The notes under the pieces are model-generated. The model did no database searches. It worked only from the letters and a program-made list of their open reading frames with translations, and was not told the DNA's origin. DNA of 64,000 nucleotides from Nitrosomonas sp. (GTDB lineage: Bacteria; Pseudomonadota; Gammaproteobacteria; Burkholderiales; Nitrosomonadaceae): contig JADKHF010000004.1 in assembly GCA_016721865.1 (NCBI GenBank), positions 62,001 to 126,000 on the forward strand, read 5' to 3'. A program made the position numbers and the translations under genes. Shown in pieces: positions 37,647 to 48,129 of the stretch; within the stretch, counting starts at the first letter, position 1, and each line of letters starts with the position of its first letter.

Positions 37647-38456
37647 ATGGTGAATAATAAAGCTCCTATCAAAGTAAGAAGTGTTTGGATTTCAGATGTT
37701 CACCTCGGATTTCGCGGTTGTCAGGCAGACGCACTTTTGCATTTCCTGCATTCGGTTGAAACCGATTATCTTTTTCTGGTTGGAGATATCGTCGATTTCT
37801 GGAGTATCAAAAAGAGCCCTTACTGGCCTCAAGCGCATACCAATGTCATCCGGTCTATTTTGGGCAAAGCCAAACATGGCACAAAAGTAATCTATATACC
37901 GGGGAATCATGATGAGGGAATGCGGGATTGCATCGGTCATGTATTCGGTAATGTTGAGATTCATCAGGATTTTGTACACACCACCACTGAAGGTAAAAAG
38001 CTGCTGATAATGCATGGCGATGAGTTTGATGTCATCGTCAAGAATAGCCGCTGGCTTGCAAAACTGGGGAATGTCGCTTATGACACCCTGCTGGATCTGA
38101 ATCATTATATTAATGGCATGCGAAAGTTCTTCGGGTTTTCTTATTGGTCACTCGCGGCCTACTTAAAATTACGCGTAAAAAATGCAGTCAGCTACATCAG
38201 CAGTTTTGAGGATGCATTGGCGCATCTGGCAAAAGATCGCGGTGTCGATGGTGTCGTCTGTGGCCACATTCACCATGCTGAATTAAGAGAGATCAATTCG
38301 ATCCTTTACTGCAATGACGGCGATTGGGTAGAAAGCTGTTCCACTTTGCTTGAGCATACTGATGGATCATTGGAACTGGTTTTCTGGTCTGAGCGGTTTG
38401 AGCAACACAAAAATCATCTACAGGCAGAATTCCTGGCCAGTAAAAAGGCAGCTTAA
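37647..38456 (+). CDS. PlcP-like phospholipase C (metallophosphoesterase)
   Basis: This 269-residue calcineurin-like phosphoesterase has the metal-binding motifs SDVHLG, GDIVD, GNHDE, HGDEFD and CGHIHH. The wider pattern RGCQAD, YWPQAHTNV, FGFSYWSLAAYLKLRVKNAV and NDGDWVES fits the PlcP group better than LpxH, though automatic pipelines tend to name both UDP-2,3-diacylglucosamine diphosphatase. In Sinorhizobium PlcP splits phosphatidylcholine, and to some extent other phospholipids, to diacylglycerol under phosphate limitation. AAAAGGAC precedes the ATG. A patatin gene follows after 6 nt. The LpxH function is the main alternative. Confidence 0.78.
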   Translation: MVNNKAPIKVRSVWISDVHLGFRGCQADALLHFLHSVETDYLFLVGDIVDFWSIKKSPYWPQAHTNVIRSILGKAKHGTKVIYIPGNHDEGMRDCIGHVFGNVEIHQDFVHTTTEGKKLLIMHGDEFDVIVKNSRWLAKLGNVAYDTLLDLNHYINGMRKFFGFSYWSLAAYLKLRVKNAVSYISSFEDALAHLAKDRGVDGVVCGHIHHAELREINSILYCNDGDWVESCSTLLEHTDGSLELVFWSERFEQHKNHLQAEFLASKKAA

Positions 38457-38462
38457 AACGAT

Positions 38463-39386
38463 TTGAAAAACTCACTGTTGCCCAAAACGATTTTAAGTCT
38501 GGACGGCGGCGGCAGCCATCTGCTGATTCAATTGAGCGTATTGGCATGTCTGGAGGAGGACACCGGCGCTTCAACCTATGATTTATTTGACCTGATCGCA
38601 GGCTCGTCATCGGGTGGATTAATCACCTGCTTGATCTTGGGGCGGCGTTTGAGTGCAACAGAAATCATTCAAAAGGTTTTGCAAGAAAAATTGCTGGAAA
38701 AAATGATGGCTGAGCACTGGCTGCACCGGTTATTCAGTAAGCTGCAAATTCACCCAAAATACAAAGGTGACTCGAAAAACCTTACCTTACAAAAGGAATT
38801 GGAGAATCTGAGGCTTTCGTCACTCGACAAACAGATATTTATTCCTTGTTTCAATCTGGATCAGGATCAACTGGAAGTTTTTACCAATGACAGTCAACCG
38901 GATTTTCTTTTAAGTGAGATAGCCGATGCCTGCACTGCTGCGCCATCGTTCTACCCACCCGTGCAAATGCAAGATGGTAACTGGCGAATCGATGGCGGTG
39001 TTGGCATGAATAATCCCGGCTTAAGCGCTTATCTTCATGCCAAGCAACACTGGAAAGATTATGAAATAAAAATGCTTTCCATCGGATCGGGCTGGCGCAG
39101 CTTCGCAGTAAGCGGCACCAAAGCCTGCGGATACGGTGGCGTGCAATGGTCGGCAAAAGGAATCGCTGCGATCATTCTCAGAGAGAAAATGATGGCGAAT
39201 GTCAAAATGACCGAAGTAGTTTTGGGCAATCGTGTGCTGTATATCAATCATTATCTGAAAAACTACGATATGCCCGGCAATATGGATTCTGCCAATAATG
39301 CGGCGCTCCAACAAAAAGCATTGGATATCGGCAGGCTATGGTATGCCAATCAACGCAAACAAATTCAGCAGTGGATACAAATCTAG
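38463..39386 (+). CDS. patatin-like phospholipase
   Basis: This 307-residue protein has the patatin catalytic dyad and oxyanion hole. LSLDGGGSHLL is the glycine-rich loop, AGSSSGGL (GxSxG) carries the serine, and the aspartate lies in WRIDGGVGMNNP. It should release fatty acids from phospholipids. The start is a TTG 6 nt after the plcP-like stop, so the two genes form an operon with lipid-degrading functions. No signal peptide is present, placing it in the cytoplasm. Confidence 0.85.
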   Translation: MKNSLLPKTILSLDGGGSHLLIQLSVLACLEEDTGASTYDLFDLIAGSSSGGLITCLILGRRLSATEIIQKVLQEKLLEKMMAEHWLHRLFSKLQIHPKYKGDSKNLTLQKELENLRLSSLDKQIFIPCFNLDQDQLEVFTNDSQPDFLLSEIADACTAAPSFYPPVQMQDGNWRIDGGVGMNNPGLSAYLHAKQHWKDYEIKMLSIGSGWRSFAVSGTKACGYGGVQWSAKGIAAIILREKMMANVKMTEVVLGNRVLYINHYLKNYDMPGNMDSANNAALQQKALDIGRLWYANQRKQIQQWIQI

Positions 39387-39439
39387 TGTCTACAGCAACC
39401 TATTGTCACCTACTAAATTTTTTCCATGGTATTTGTTCA

Positions 39440-39475
39440 GCGGCAACGCAGATAATTTTTCAACGGCCTGCTAAT
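39440..39475. repeat. dispersed repeat, family C, right-end fragment
   Basis: GCAACGCAGATAATTTTTC plus ACGGCCTGCTAAT matches the right end of the full element at 47793 nearly base for base. The left part is absent. Confidence 0.65.
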
Positions 39476-41109
39476 CGCACAATCAGAAGAATCACTTGAG
39501 AATTCGAATTAATTGCAAGCTAGAATTAAATAATTTAAAGAGTGGTTTTTCTCACATGAATATAACTCCATTTGCTATACCATCTAACGGTCAGTAAAAA
39601 ACCGGATCATCTTGTTTTATTACGTAGTCCCTATTTCTTTTCATGGAGAAAATATATGCCTGCTCTTTCAAAGACTCAAGAAGTAGCTTCATTTGCGAAA
39701 AATTCAAAAGCTCTCGACGATAGCTTTGTAGATTTGTTAAATGATAATAGCAATTTCATACTGGATGTGCTGGCAAACGATCTAGGTGGCCAATCAAAAG
39801 TATTATGGTCTTTGGATGAAGGCAGCGGGACATGGAATGAGCCAACCGATTTATTGAGTCGAGATAATCCGAATAATGTCAATTATAGCCAATTAGGTGC
39901 ACAGATATCGATAACAGTAGATGGCAAAATTTCTTATGCCATCACACCAGAGTTACAATCAAAACTCAAAGAGCTATCAATTGATGAAGACCTAACCGAC
40001 ACATTTATTTACGCTATGAAGGTTGGTCAAGGCAATAGCCCTCTCAATCGGGCCACGGCAACGGTAAAACTGTCAGGCCTGAATCACGCACCAGAATTGA
40101 CAGGCACTGCATCTATTCTTTCCAATGGAACCAAAAATACTGACTATACAATCCTAGCTAGCGATCTGCTAAAGGGTTTTACAGATGCCGACAGCGATCA
40201 ATTATCGGTTAAAAACCTAACAGCAACACATGGTTCGTTAACAGAAACCAGTGATGGGTGGCTCTTTTCACCAGAGAATAATTTCGCAGGTAAAATTGAA
40301 TTAAGCTACGATATTGTTGATAGCCATGGCGAAAGTCTGAGTGCCACACAAAGCTTCGCGCTTGAGTCGATTCTTTCTGATACCACAGCACCCTTACTGA
40401 CTTTTAGCGAACCAACTGATAACGCAACTGAATTCCCAGTAAACAATAATATTGTTTTACACTTCGATGAAGTGGTCGCACCAGGTACTGGTAACATCGT
40501 TATCAGTAATGGCACGGATACTCGGCTTATAGCTGCTAGTGATACTAATCAGGTCACTTTTAGTGGCAGCAAAGTGACCATTAATCCAAGCACCAATCTA
40601 ATACCCAACACCACTTACAATGTCCAAATAGCAAGCGGCGTTATTACAGACTCATCCGGCAATTCCTATTCTGGAATTAATGATCCTTCGCTCAACTTTA
40701 CAACGATCCCGGATACCTGGCGCCGGTATTATTCCTGGAGCGCACCCTCTGATAACGAGTAAGGTTAGATTGTGATCGCGAAGCGAGCCACAATCTGAAC
40801 CGTTGTTGGACAAGCCCAGTGGGGCTGCCATGATCCTGCTTGTTATGGAAATATCTCTCTGATCGGTGCGGTGGCATCGGGTCCTATGCACGTCATACCC
40901 CAAATCCCACCGCTAAAAGTTGCCATTGCAGCAACTTATTCTGCTCAACCTGCCATTCTTGATGCGTTTTCACCTGATTTCACCCTTTTGCAGGGCGAGT
41001 GCGCCCGTGCCTGCCGAAGTCCGGCAGGTTGACGGTGTGTGTTGCGTTACGTGGCCATCTCCCTGTTTGACGCAAGAGTCCGTAATCGGTGGGTGAATAT
41101 TTTGATACA

Positions 41110-42104
41110 GTACGGACAATCTTCATCACCCCGCCACAACATTTTGCATCGTATCACCGGGCGTGGTTGCGGTGGGGGAGCACGACACGTTTGATCAGTT
41201 GCACCAGTGGGATCAGTTTGCTGTTGGGATGCAGAAAGCCAAGTTGCGGGCGCGGCGATAACCTTTGGGCAAAATGTGTTGCAGGATCAGGCGCAGGAAT
41301 GCCACGCCGCTGAGGAGTGCGGGTTTCCATCTTGCGGGTTTCGCTGTTCTGGTAGCGGAACGTGACGTTGCCATCGCGGTTTGCAACGATGTTCTTCTCG
41401 GGCAACCCCGCGATACAAATACCGTCCCAGATACCCAATGCCTTCTGCCCCGAACCCACCGCTTTGCAATCCACCACCCATTTTTCTGGATATTGCCTGG
41501 CAGTTTTAATCCCGCCTGTTTGATGCCCGCCAGCATTTTGGCCCGGAACACTCTCGCCAGCGCTTTGTGGTCAAACAGATAACCTCCGTCTTTATTGCGC
41601 CACAGACGCCGTTTGTTTTCGAACGCGGCGGATGGCATCATCAAGTGTACATGCGGGTGATAATCCAGTAAGCGGTTGTGGGTGTGCAGCACCGTTACAG
41701 CACCCGTGGTGCCGCGCAGTTTTCTGTCATTCCGGCTGAAGGTGCTGACGGTCTCCCACGCACTGCGGGTGATCAAGTCATACATCACGCGCTGATGCTG
41801 CCAGGGCAAGCTTACGGAACTGGGCGGGCAAGGTGAACGTCACCATGAAGTAATTGCCGGGAATCAGCTTTTGCAACTGCTGGTCTATCCAGCGTTGCGA
41901 CTCGTGCGCCTGGCAGTGCGGGCAATGGCGATGTCCACAGGAGTGCGGCAGATAGCTTTGTTCCTGACAGTCATCACAGGCAAGTTGTATCTTGTGGCAC
42001 ATGCTGCTGCGACAAATTCGAAAGGCACTCAACGCCGCCAATTGGCTGGAGTAACAAGCGATGGCCATGTTGCGCGATAAGCTCGGCTGCATAGTTGTCA
42101 ACAA
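41110..42104 (-). pseudogene. IS91-family transposase, frameshifted
   Basis: The N-terminal zinc-binding segment reads CHKIQLACDDCQEQSYLPHSCGHRHCPHCQ, followed by NYFMVTFTLPAQFR. The next frame carries the HUH motif in DYHPHVHLMMPSAAF and the KMLAGIKQAGLKLP segment. The remainder (WVVDCKAVGSGQKALGIWDGICI and beyond) is in a third frame. Frame changes occur near 41790 and 41500. The HUH endonuclease would nick the element end to start rolling-circle transfer. Confidence 0.8.
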
Positions 42105-42119
42105 TGTGTGCCAGCCGGA

Positions 42120-43030
42120 TCATTGGACGTTCCCCCAGCCGATTGATATCTGACCTATCAGCGCATTGATGCGGTCTGCGGCATTATCTTTGGTATGGTC
42201 GGTGAGGTGGGTGTAACGGATGGTGGTGAGGATGGATTGATGCCCGAGGATTCTTTGCACTTCCAGCAGGTCGACGCCTGCTTCGATCAGGTGGGTGGCA
42301 GGGAATGGCGCAAACTGTGTGGCGTAATTCTTTTTTAAACCGCAATCGCGGGTGACCTGGCGCAAGGTGGTCTGGATGCCACCACGATCCAGCGGGGTGG
42401 TGGCCAGGTGGGCTTTTTGAGTCCGCACTTACGGTTAGGGAAGAGCAATGCGGGGTTGCGGTGGGTCTGCCAGAAACGGCGCAATATCTGCAAGGTGTTC
42501 TCCGGCAACGGGACAAAGCGGTCTCGATTGCCTTTGGCGTTTCGCACTTGCACCCGCATCCGGTCCGCATCAATATCCCCGATTTGCAAACGCAAGCCTT
42601 CACCCAGCCGTAAACCCAGGCTGTACAGGGTAAAGAAAAAACACGCGATAACTAAGCGCCCACGTGGTCATGAATATCTGTTGGGCCTGTGGCACGGTAA
42701 TAATATCCGGCAGTGTGTGTGACTTGGGCGGTTTGACCAGATCCGCGCCCGGCCAGGGTTTATTCAATCTTGGGCGTAATAAAACTTCAGCCCGTACAGG
42801 TCATGTTTGAGCGAACTCCGGAGAGTGAATCGACGATATGGACGAAATAATCGGTTAACTGAAGCCGGGTCAAATCATCAATCCGATAATCAAAATATTC
42901 CCCGGCTCGACGTACGCCGTGTGAATACAGTGCGATGGTTTTGGCTGCATCCCGTGCAACTTCAACCGATTGAGCAGACATTGATAATTGCACGCAAATT
43001 GCGCTGGAAATTCTGATGTCATTACGATTC
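42120..43030 (-). pseudogene. IS91-associated tyrosine recombinase, frameshifted
   Basis: The N-terminal core-binding domain is recognisable in VARDAAKTIALYSHGVRRAGEYFDYRIDDLTRLQLTDYF. The catalytic part has SLGLRLGEGLRLQIGDID with the first arginine, AKGNRDRFVPLPENTLQIL and THLIEAGVDLLEVQRILGHQSILTTIRYTHLT with the HxxR-like region and the nucleophilic tyrosine. At least three frame changes occur. Integrases of this type are regularly found just upstream of IS91-type transposases. Confidence 0.75.
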
Positions 43031-44112
43031 ATCCTCATTGTAAAGTACAAAAAAATCCCTTTCGGGGTGAGGATGAATTATGTTATTCAAACTGGTTGCT
43101 GAGGGGTGTTTCTCCGCGATAGCGGCTTCGTTAAACCAGGCATTCAAGATTGATGACAATATAGTCTTCGGCTTCAATGAAGAAATCAAAGCGGGAACCG
43201 GCAATATCATTATCAGCAACGGATCTGACACAAGAACTATAGCGATTAATGATCCCAGCCAGGTTACTATTAGCAATAGTAAAAATGGCAACACGGTCAC
43301 CATCAATCCTTCAGAAGACTTAACTTTTAATTCTGCATATAACATCCAGATTGCCAGTGGCGTAATTACCGATATATCGGGCAATGCCTGGGAAGGGATA
43401 AACGATGACACCACGCTTAACTTTACAACAATCAATTCTGATCCATTGCTAAGCGGGAGTAATCCATGGGATGATTCCGCCGATTTCCAGATTGACAGTA
43501 ACATCGAGTTATACTTTGATGAAGCGGTTAAAGGTTGGCAGCACAGGTAATATCGTCATCAACAATGGATCCGATACGCGAACCATCGCGATTGATGATG
43601 ACAGTCAGATAACTTTTGATGGTTACAGTGGTGTCATTATCAATCCAACTACCGATCTGATTCTTGGTGCCAACTACAGTGTCATGATCGATAACGGCGC
43701 AATTACCGACCTAGCAGGTAACCCCTATGCAGGTATCAATGATGACACAACACTAAACTTTACAACGATTTCAAGCAATCCACTCTTAACTGGCAGCAAT
43801 CCTCCGGATAATTCTGCTAATCTCCAGGTTGACGGTAACATCGAGTTATACTTCAATGAAGCAGTTAAACCTGGTAACACTGGCAATATCGTTATCAGTA
43901 ATGGCTCCGACACCCGCACCATCGCAATTAGTGATACTAGTCAAGTTTCATTTGATGGTTACAGCGGAGTCATCATTAATTCAACCGCAGATCTGATTCC
44001 GGGTACCAACTACAGTGTCAAGATTGATAGTGGTGCAATCACTGATCTAGCTGGCAATACTTATGCTGGCATCAGCAATGACACATCGCTTAACTTCACC
44101 ACGATTTCAACC

Positions 44113-44778
44113 GATCCGCGCCTATCCGGGAGCAATCCATGGGATGATACTGAATTTCAGATTGACCATAATATTGAGCTATACTTCAATGAAATGGTTA
44201 AAGCTGGCAACACCGGTAACATTGTCATCAGCAATGGATCCGATACGCGAACCATCGCGATCGATGATGCCAGTCAGGTGACTTTTGATGGTTATAGCGA
44301 CGTCATCATCAATCCTGCCGCGGATCTGATTCCCAACACCAATTACAGTATCAAGATTGATAGTGGTGCAATCACTGATCTAGCTGGCAATACTTATGCT
44401 GGCATCAACGATGACACCTCGCTTAACTTCACCACAATTTCAACCGATCCGCGCCTATCCGGGAGCAATCCATGGGATGATAGTGAATTTCAGATTGACC
44501 ATAATATTGAGCTATACTTCAATGAAATGGTTAAAGCTGGCAGCACCGGAAACATTGTCATCAGCAATGGATCCGATACGCGAACCATCGCGATTAATGA
44601 TGACAGTCAAGTCACATTTGATGTTTACAATAGAATCGTTATTAATCCAACGGCTGATCTGATTCCTGGCACCGACTACAGCGTCAAGATCGGCAGCGGC
44701 GCAATCACCGACCTGGCAGGCAATGCATATGCGGGTATCAGTGATGACACGACGCTTAACTTTACAACAATCCCAACC
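44113..44778 (+). repeat. two near-identical 333-bp tandem units in the adhesin
   Basis: The units starting at 44113 and 44446 begin with the same GATCCGCGCCTATCCGGGAG and stay nearly identical for most of their length. The exact period of 333 bp (111 codons) points to a recent in-frame duplication. Other units in the gene are more diverged. Confidence 0.75.
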
Positions 44779-45130
44779 AATCAATCCTAGCTTGGAGCAA
44801 TCCTGGAGATGATTCCACTAACTTCCAGGTTGACAGTAACATCGCGTTATACTTTGATGAAACGGTTAAGGCTGGCAGCACCGGAAACATTGTCATCAGC
44901 AATGGATCCGATACGCGAACCATCGCGATTGATGATGCCAGTCAGGTTACTTTTGATGGTTCTAGTGGTGTCATCATCAATCCTGCTGCGGATCTGATTC
45001 CTAACACCAATTACAGTGTCAAGATTGATAGTGGCGCAATCATTGATCTAGCGGGCAATACTTATGCTGGCATTAGCAATGACACAGCGCTTAACTTTTC
45101 GACAATCACATCTAACCCGGTACTGACTAG

Positions 45131-45955
45131 GGGTGTTAACAATTAACGTAATTTCTGCAATAATTTACCAATAGATTGAAGATGAAGGTAAATTAATGAT
45201 GATCAGAAATGTTGATTGATGAGCAGGAAACGAATAGAACCCTTGTTGTCGGGCAAACCCAGTGATTGCGGGGTGGCAGGAGAAATAACCGCTTGTTCCT
45301 GGAAGCCGTACTGTGGGTTTGCCGCACAGGCGCACCATGGCGCGATCTGCCAGAAGCTCTGGGGAGCTGGCATACCATAATACACACGTTATAATCGATG
45401 GTCTAAAAGGGCCGCTGGGAAGCGATATTCAAGACCTTATCAGAGGCCAGCGACTTTGAATATTTAATGATCGACGGTTCGATTGTTCCGACTGCATCAG
45501 CATGGTGCTCCCAAAAAAACAACAGGAAGAGGCGGTTGGAAAATCAAGAGGCGGTCTGAGTACCAAAAATACATGCAGCAGTTGATGCCTGGGCAATCCT
45601 GTTAGACTGCGACTGACAGAAGGACAAGCCTCAGGTACGGCCAGGCAAACGCACTGATTGAGCAGATTCAAGCCGATTATATTTTGGCGGACAAAGGCTA
45701 TGACGGTGACGAGCTTATTAATAACATTGAAGCGTCAGGTGCGGTAGCGGTAATTCCTCCTCGACAAAACCGTATGAGTTCAGCGGGAGTATGATCGAGA
45801 AATTTATAAAGAACGAAACCTGGTCGAACGCCTATTTCAGAAGCTTAAGCAATTCCGCCGAATTGCAACACGGTATGAACGATTAAAACGAAACTATCAA
45901 GCCATGCTATATTTGGCTAGCTCGATGATATGGCTGGCTTAATTGTTAACGCCCC
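45131..45955 (+). mobile_element. IS5-family element, copy 3
   Basis: This 825-bp copy is flanked by a perfect CTAG duplication (45127-45130 and 45956-45959). Its ends are GGGTGTTAAC and GTTAACGCCCC. The transposase is on the plus strand and carries several small indels (for example near 45222 and 45600), so it is inactive as written. Joining the flanks across one CTAG restores VLTSSTPTDDATGF in the adhesin frame. Confidence 0.88.
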
Positions 45956-46515
45956 CTAGTAGTACACCTACAGATGATGCTACCGGCTTTGCAGTCGATA
46001 GTAATATTGCTCTAAATTTCAGTGAAGCGATAATACCAGCTAGCGGCAATATTGTTATCAGCAATGGCTTTGACACTCGAACGATTTCAATCAACGATAC
46101 TAACCAAGTGACATTCAGCGGTAGTAAGTATGGTAACAATCAAATCATCATAAACCCTTCACAAAACTTGATCCCTAATACAACGTATCATATCCGGATT
46201 GATGAAAGTGCCATCACTGACACGGCCGGAAACGGATATGCGGGTATTAGCGATGATACAATGCTTAATTTTACAACTACCGATTACCCGGGGTCTCATC
46301 CAATTAATCCGGACAGCGTCGACTCACTAATCGCCACAGTGACTGGAGTTGTTGAACCGCATTTTACAATTCTATAACTTAAAAACTGATTACTTGTAAG
46401 CGGTGTTATTGACGCTTGATTACACCGCTTACTGCATCAAGTATAGTTATACTCTGATCAGAAACGATATATTGGCGCTATTTTGTAAAAATGAGATACA
46501 ACCACATGTACTGAC

Positions 46516-47790
46516 ATGCAACAAATTTCCGAGAGTTTTCAAAGCGCCATTCGTTATCAGCAGTCCGGACAATATCATGAAGCGGAAGCAGTTTGTCTCA
46601 AAATTTGTGCAGCGATACCGGATCAACCTGATACCCTCCATTTACTCGCCATCATATACGCACAAACCAAGCGTTATCAGTTAGCCAATGATTATTTTCT
46701 AAAAGCGATTGCAAAGGCACCTGCACGTGCAGATTTTTTAGGTAATTATGCCAATGCCCTACTGGAGCAAGGTTTAGCTGAGGAAGCTGTTTCTTACTGC
46801 GACCGATCGCTTGCATTCAATGCTAATCAGGCAGAAGTGCTCAATATACTTGGCAACGCGTATATGATACAAAATCGTAATGAAATAGCCGCCGAGAGTT
46901 TTCGCCGGGCCTTGCTGCTACGCCCTAACTACCCGCATGCGCTCAATAACCTTGGAAATGCATTGCAGAAAATGAACAACTCTGCTGAGGCCATTACTTT
47001 TTATCAACGCGCGCTTGAACTGCAAGATGATTACGTCGAAGCATGCAATAATCTAGGTCAGGCTTTAAAAAATCTCGGCAGGATCACTGAAGCAAGAGCA
47101 TATTTCCGCCATGCGATACAGCTGAATCCCAATTTCTCTCAAGCCATCCGCAATCATGCTGAAGTAGATGAAAATTGGTTGGAACCACTCGAAGGCAAAA
47201 AGTTATATTTGCGACGCTACGAAGCCCAAGATGCGGCTTATCTTCATTGCTGCTTTCAAAATGATGTTTTCATGACGCAATACAATCAATATATTCCTAA
47301 AAACCAGCGCCAAAGCGAATTAGAAGCAAAGTTACGGCAAACGAAAGACATGCATCCTTGCGAAACAAGATCCGTTGACTGGATCATCATCATGAGAGAT
47401 AGCGGTCAATCTGCCGGTATTGCTAATCTTGTTGATATCAACTTATCCCACCGCCGAGCCGAATTTTTGATTGGATTGCCTAATCGCGAAGATCACACCC
47501 GAGGCATTGCACTCGAAGCAACATTATTAATCCTTGACTATGTATTTAATCGCATCCAGTTAAATAAGTTAAGTGCAAATGTTTATGCCGAAAATTCCTT
47601 TTCTCAGAAAAATACCTTAGCACTCGGTTTTGTAGAGGAAAGCTATTTGCGCGAACACATCGTGGATCCAGCAAGCGGAAGATTCTTAAACATCCACGGG
47701 AATGGTATGACGCTGCGGGATTTTCGCACCAATAATAGAATCTCCAAGTTATCCAAGCGAATGCTCGGTAGTGATATAACCGCGGCATAA
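46516..47790 (+). CDS. TPR-GNAT fusion protein
   Basis: This 424-residue protein has about six tetratricopeptide repeats in residues 1-220 (for example ALNNLGNALQKMNNSAEAITFYQRALEL). A RimJ/RimL-type GNAT acetyltransferase domain follows in residues 230-400 (LYLRRYEAQDAAYLHCCF...RGIALEATLLILDYVFNRIQLNKLSANVYAENSFSQKNTLALGF, where the acetyl-CoA site and the Asn-containing C-terminal motif are visible). The TPR part suggests protein binding. It follows the adhesin by 140 nt on the same strand, so it may modify or partner that protein, but this is inference. No signal peptide. Confidence 0.8.
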   Translation: MQQISESFQSAIRYQQSGQYHEAEAVCLKICAAIPDQPDTLHLLAIIYAQTKRYQLANDYFLKAIAKAPARADFLGNYANALLEQGLAEEAVSYCDRSLAFNANQAEVLNILGNAYMIQNRNEIAAESFRRALLLRPNYPHALNNLGNALQKMNNSAEAITFYQRALELQDDYVEACNNLGQALKNLGRITEARAYFRHAIQLNPNFSQAIRNHAEVDENWLEPLEGKKLYLRRYEAQDAAYLHCCFQNDVFMTQYNQYIPKNQRQSELEAKLRQTKDMHPCETRSVDWIIIMRDSGQSAGIANLVDINLSHRRAEFLIGLPNREDHTRGIALEATLLILDYVFNRIQLNKLSANVYAENSFSQKNTLALGFVEESYLREHIVDPASGRFLNIHGNGMTLRDFRTNNRISKLSKRMLGSDITAA

Positions 47791-47792
47791 CC

Positions 47793-47938
47793 TAACAAGC
47801 CGTTGAAAAACGTATTCGAGGTAGCCGATGTAAGGCAAAAACAGGCGAGAAAGCGCAGTTTATATGTGATAAATGAAAATTTTAAGTCTGTTTTTAACAC
47901 GCAGCAGCAACGCAGATAATTTTTCGACGGCCTGCTAA
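47793..47938. repeat. dispersed repeat, family C, full-length copy
   Basis: About 146 bp with imperfect 18-bp terminal inverted repeats (TAACAAGCCGTTGAAAAA / TTTTTCGACGGCCTGCTAA). It is non-coding and flanked by TAA/TA-like sequence. Fragments of the same family lie at 15241 and 39440. MITE-like. Confidence 0.7.
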
Positions 47939-48024
47939 TAATCCATCATAGTTACTCTATTGTTATTGCCGGTTTGTTAATAGACTTTACAAACCCCAAA
48001 ACACATCAAATTTAATCCAGCAAT

Positions 48025-48058
48025 CTGTCATTTTTCTGTCATAACAGATTGATAGACT
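48025..48058 (+). promoter_or_regulatory. perfect Pho box and -10 before the glycosyltransferase operon
   Basis: CTGTCAT-TTTT-CTGTCAT (48025-48042) matches both PhoB half-sites at 7/7 with the expected 4-nt spacer. TAGACT (48053-48058) follows after exactly 10 nt as the -10 element. It lies 87 nt before the ATG at 48130. This is the best Pho box in the window. Confidence 0.8.
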
Positions 48059-48129
48059 CCTCGTATCGCATCGAAATACCGATGTATTCAGATTTAGTAT
48101 CCATCGCACACTATCCGGTAAGAATAATT

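Larger units (their letters stand above)
40757..43136 (-). mobile_element. IS91-type element with tyrosine recombinase
   Basis: About 2.4 kb interrupts an Ig-like unit between SDN (about 40755) and AFKIDDN (about 43137). It carries an IS91 transposase and an associated tyrosine recombinase, both on the minus strand. Near the left border is a hairpin (AGATTGTG...CACAATCT, 40766-40796). Near the right border is another (TTCATCCTCA / TGAGGATGAA, about 43029-43077). IS91 elements move by rolling-circle transposition and make no target duplication, so the exact ends are not fixed by sequence alone. Confidence 0.75.
39656..46377 (+). pseudogene. large Ig-like repeat surface protein (adhesin), interrupted by two mobile elements
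   Basis: The ATG at 39656 follows GGAGAA. After an N-terminal domain (about residues 1-140) comes a cadherin/VCBS-like domain (NHAPELTGTAS...SYDIVDSHGES), then about eight Ig-like (Big_5 type) units of roughly 110 residues. Each has a core like SNIELYFDEAVKAGTGNIVISNGSDTRTI...GAITDLAGNAYAGI...LNFTTI. The gene is cut by an IS91-type element (about 40757-43136) and an IS5-family copy (45131-45955), and frameshifts lie near 40715, 43530 and 44780. Without these the protein would be about 1,180 residues. No Sec signal peptide is seen; type I secretion is typical for such proteins. The C-terminus ends VEPHFTIL. Confidence 0.8.

Noticed and set aside
43471..44790. CRISPR-like impression from regular repeats
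   Set aside because: Units are 333 bp, in frame and encode Ig-like domains; there are no short repeats with unique spacers.
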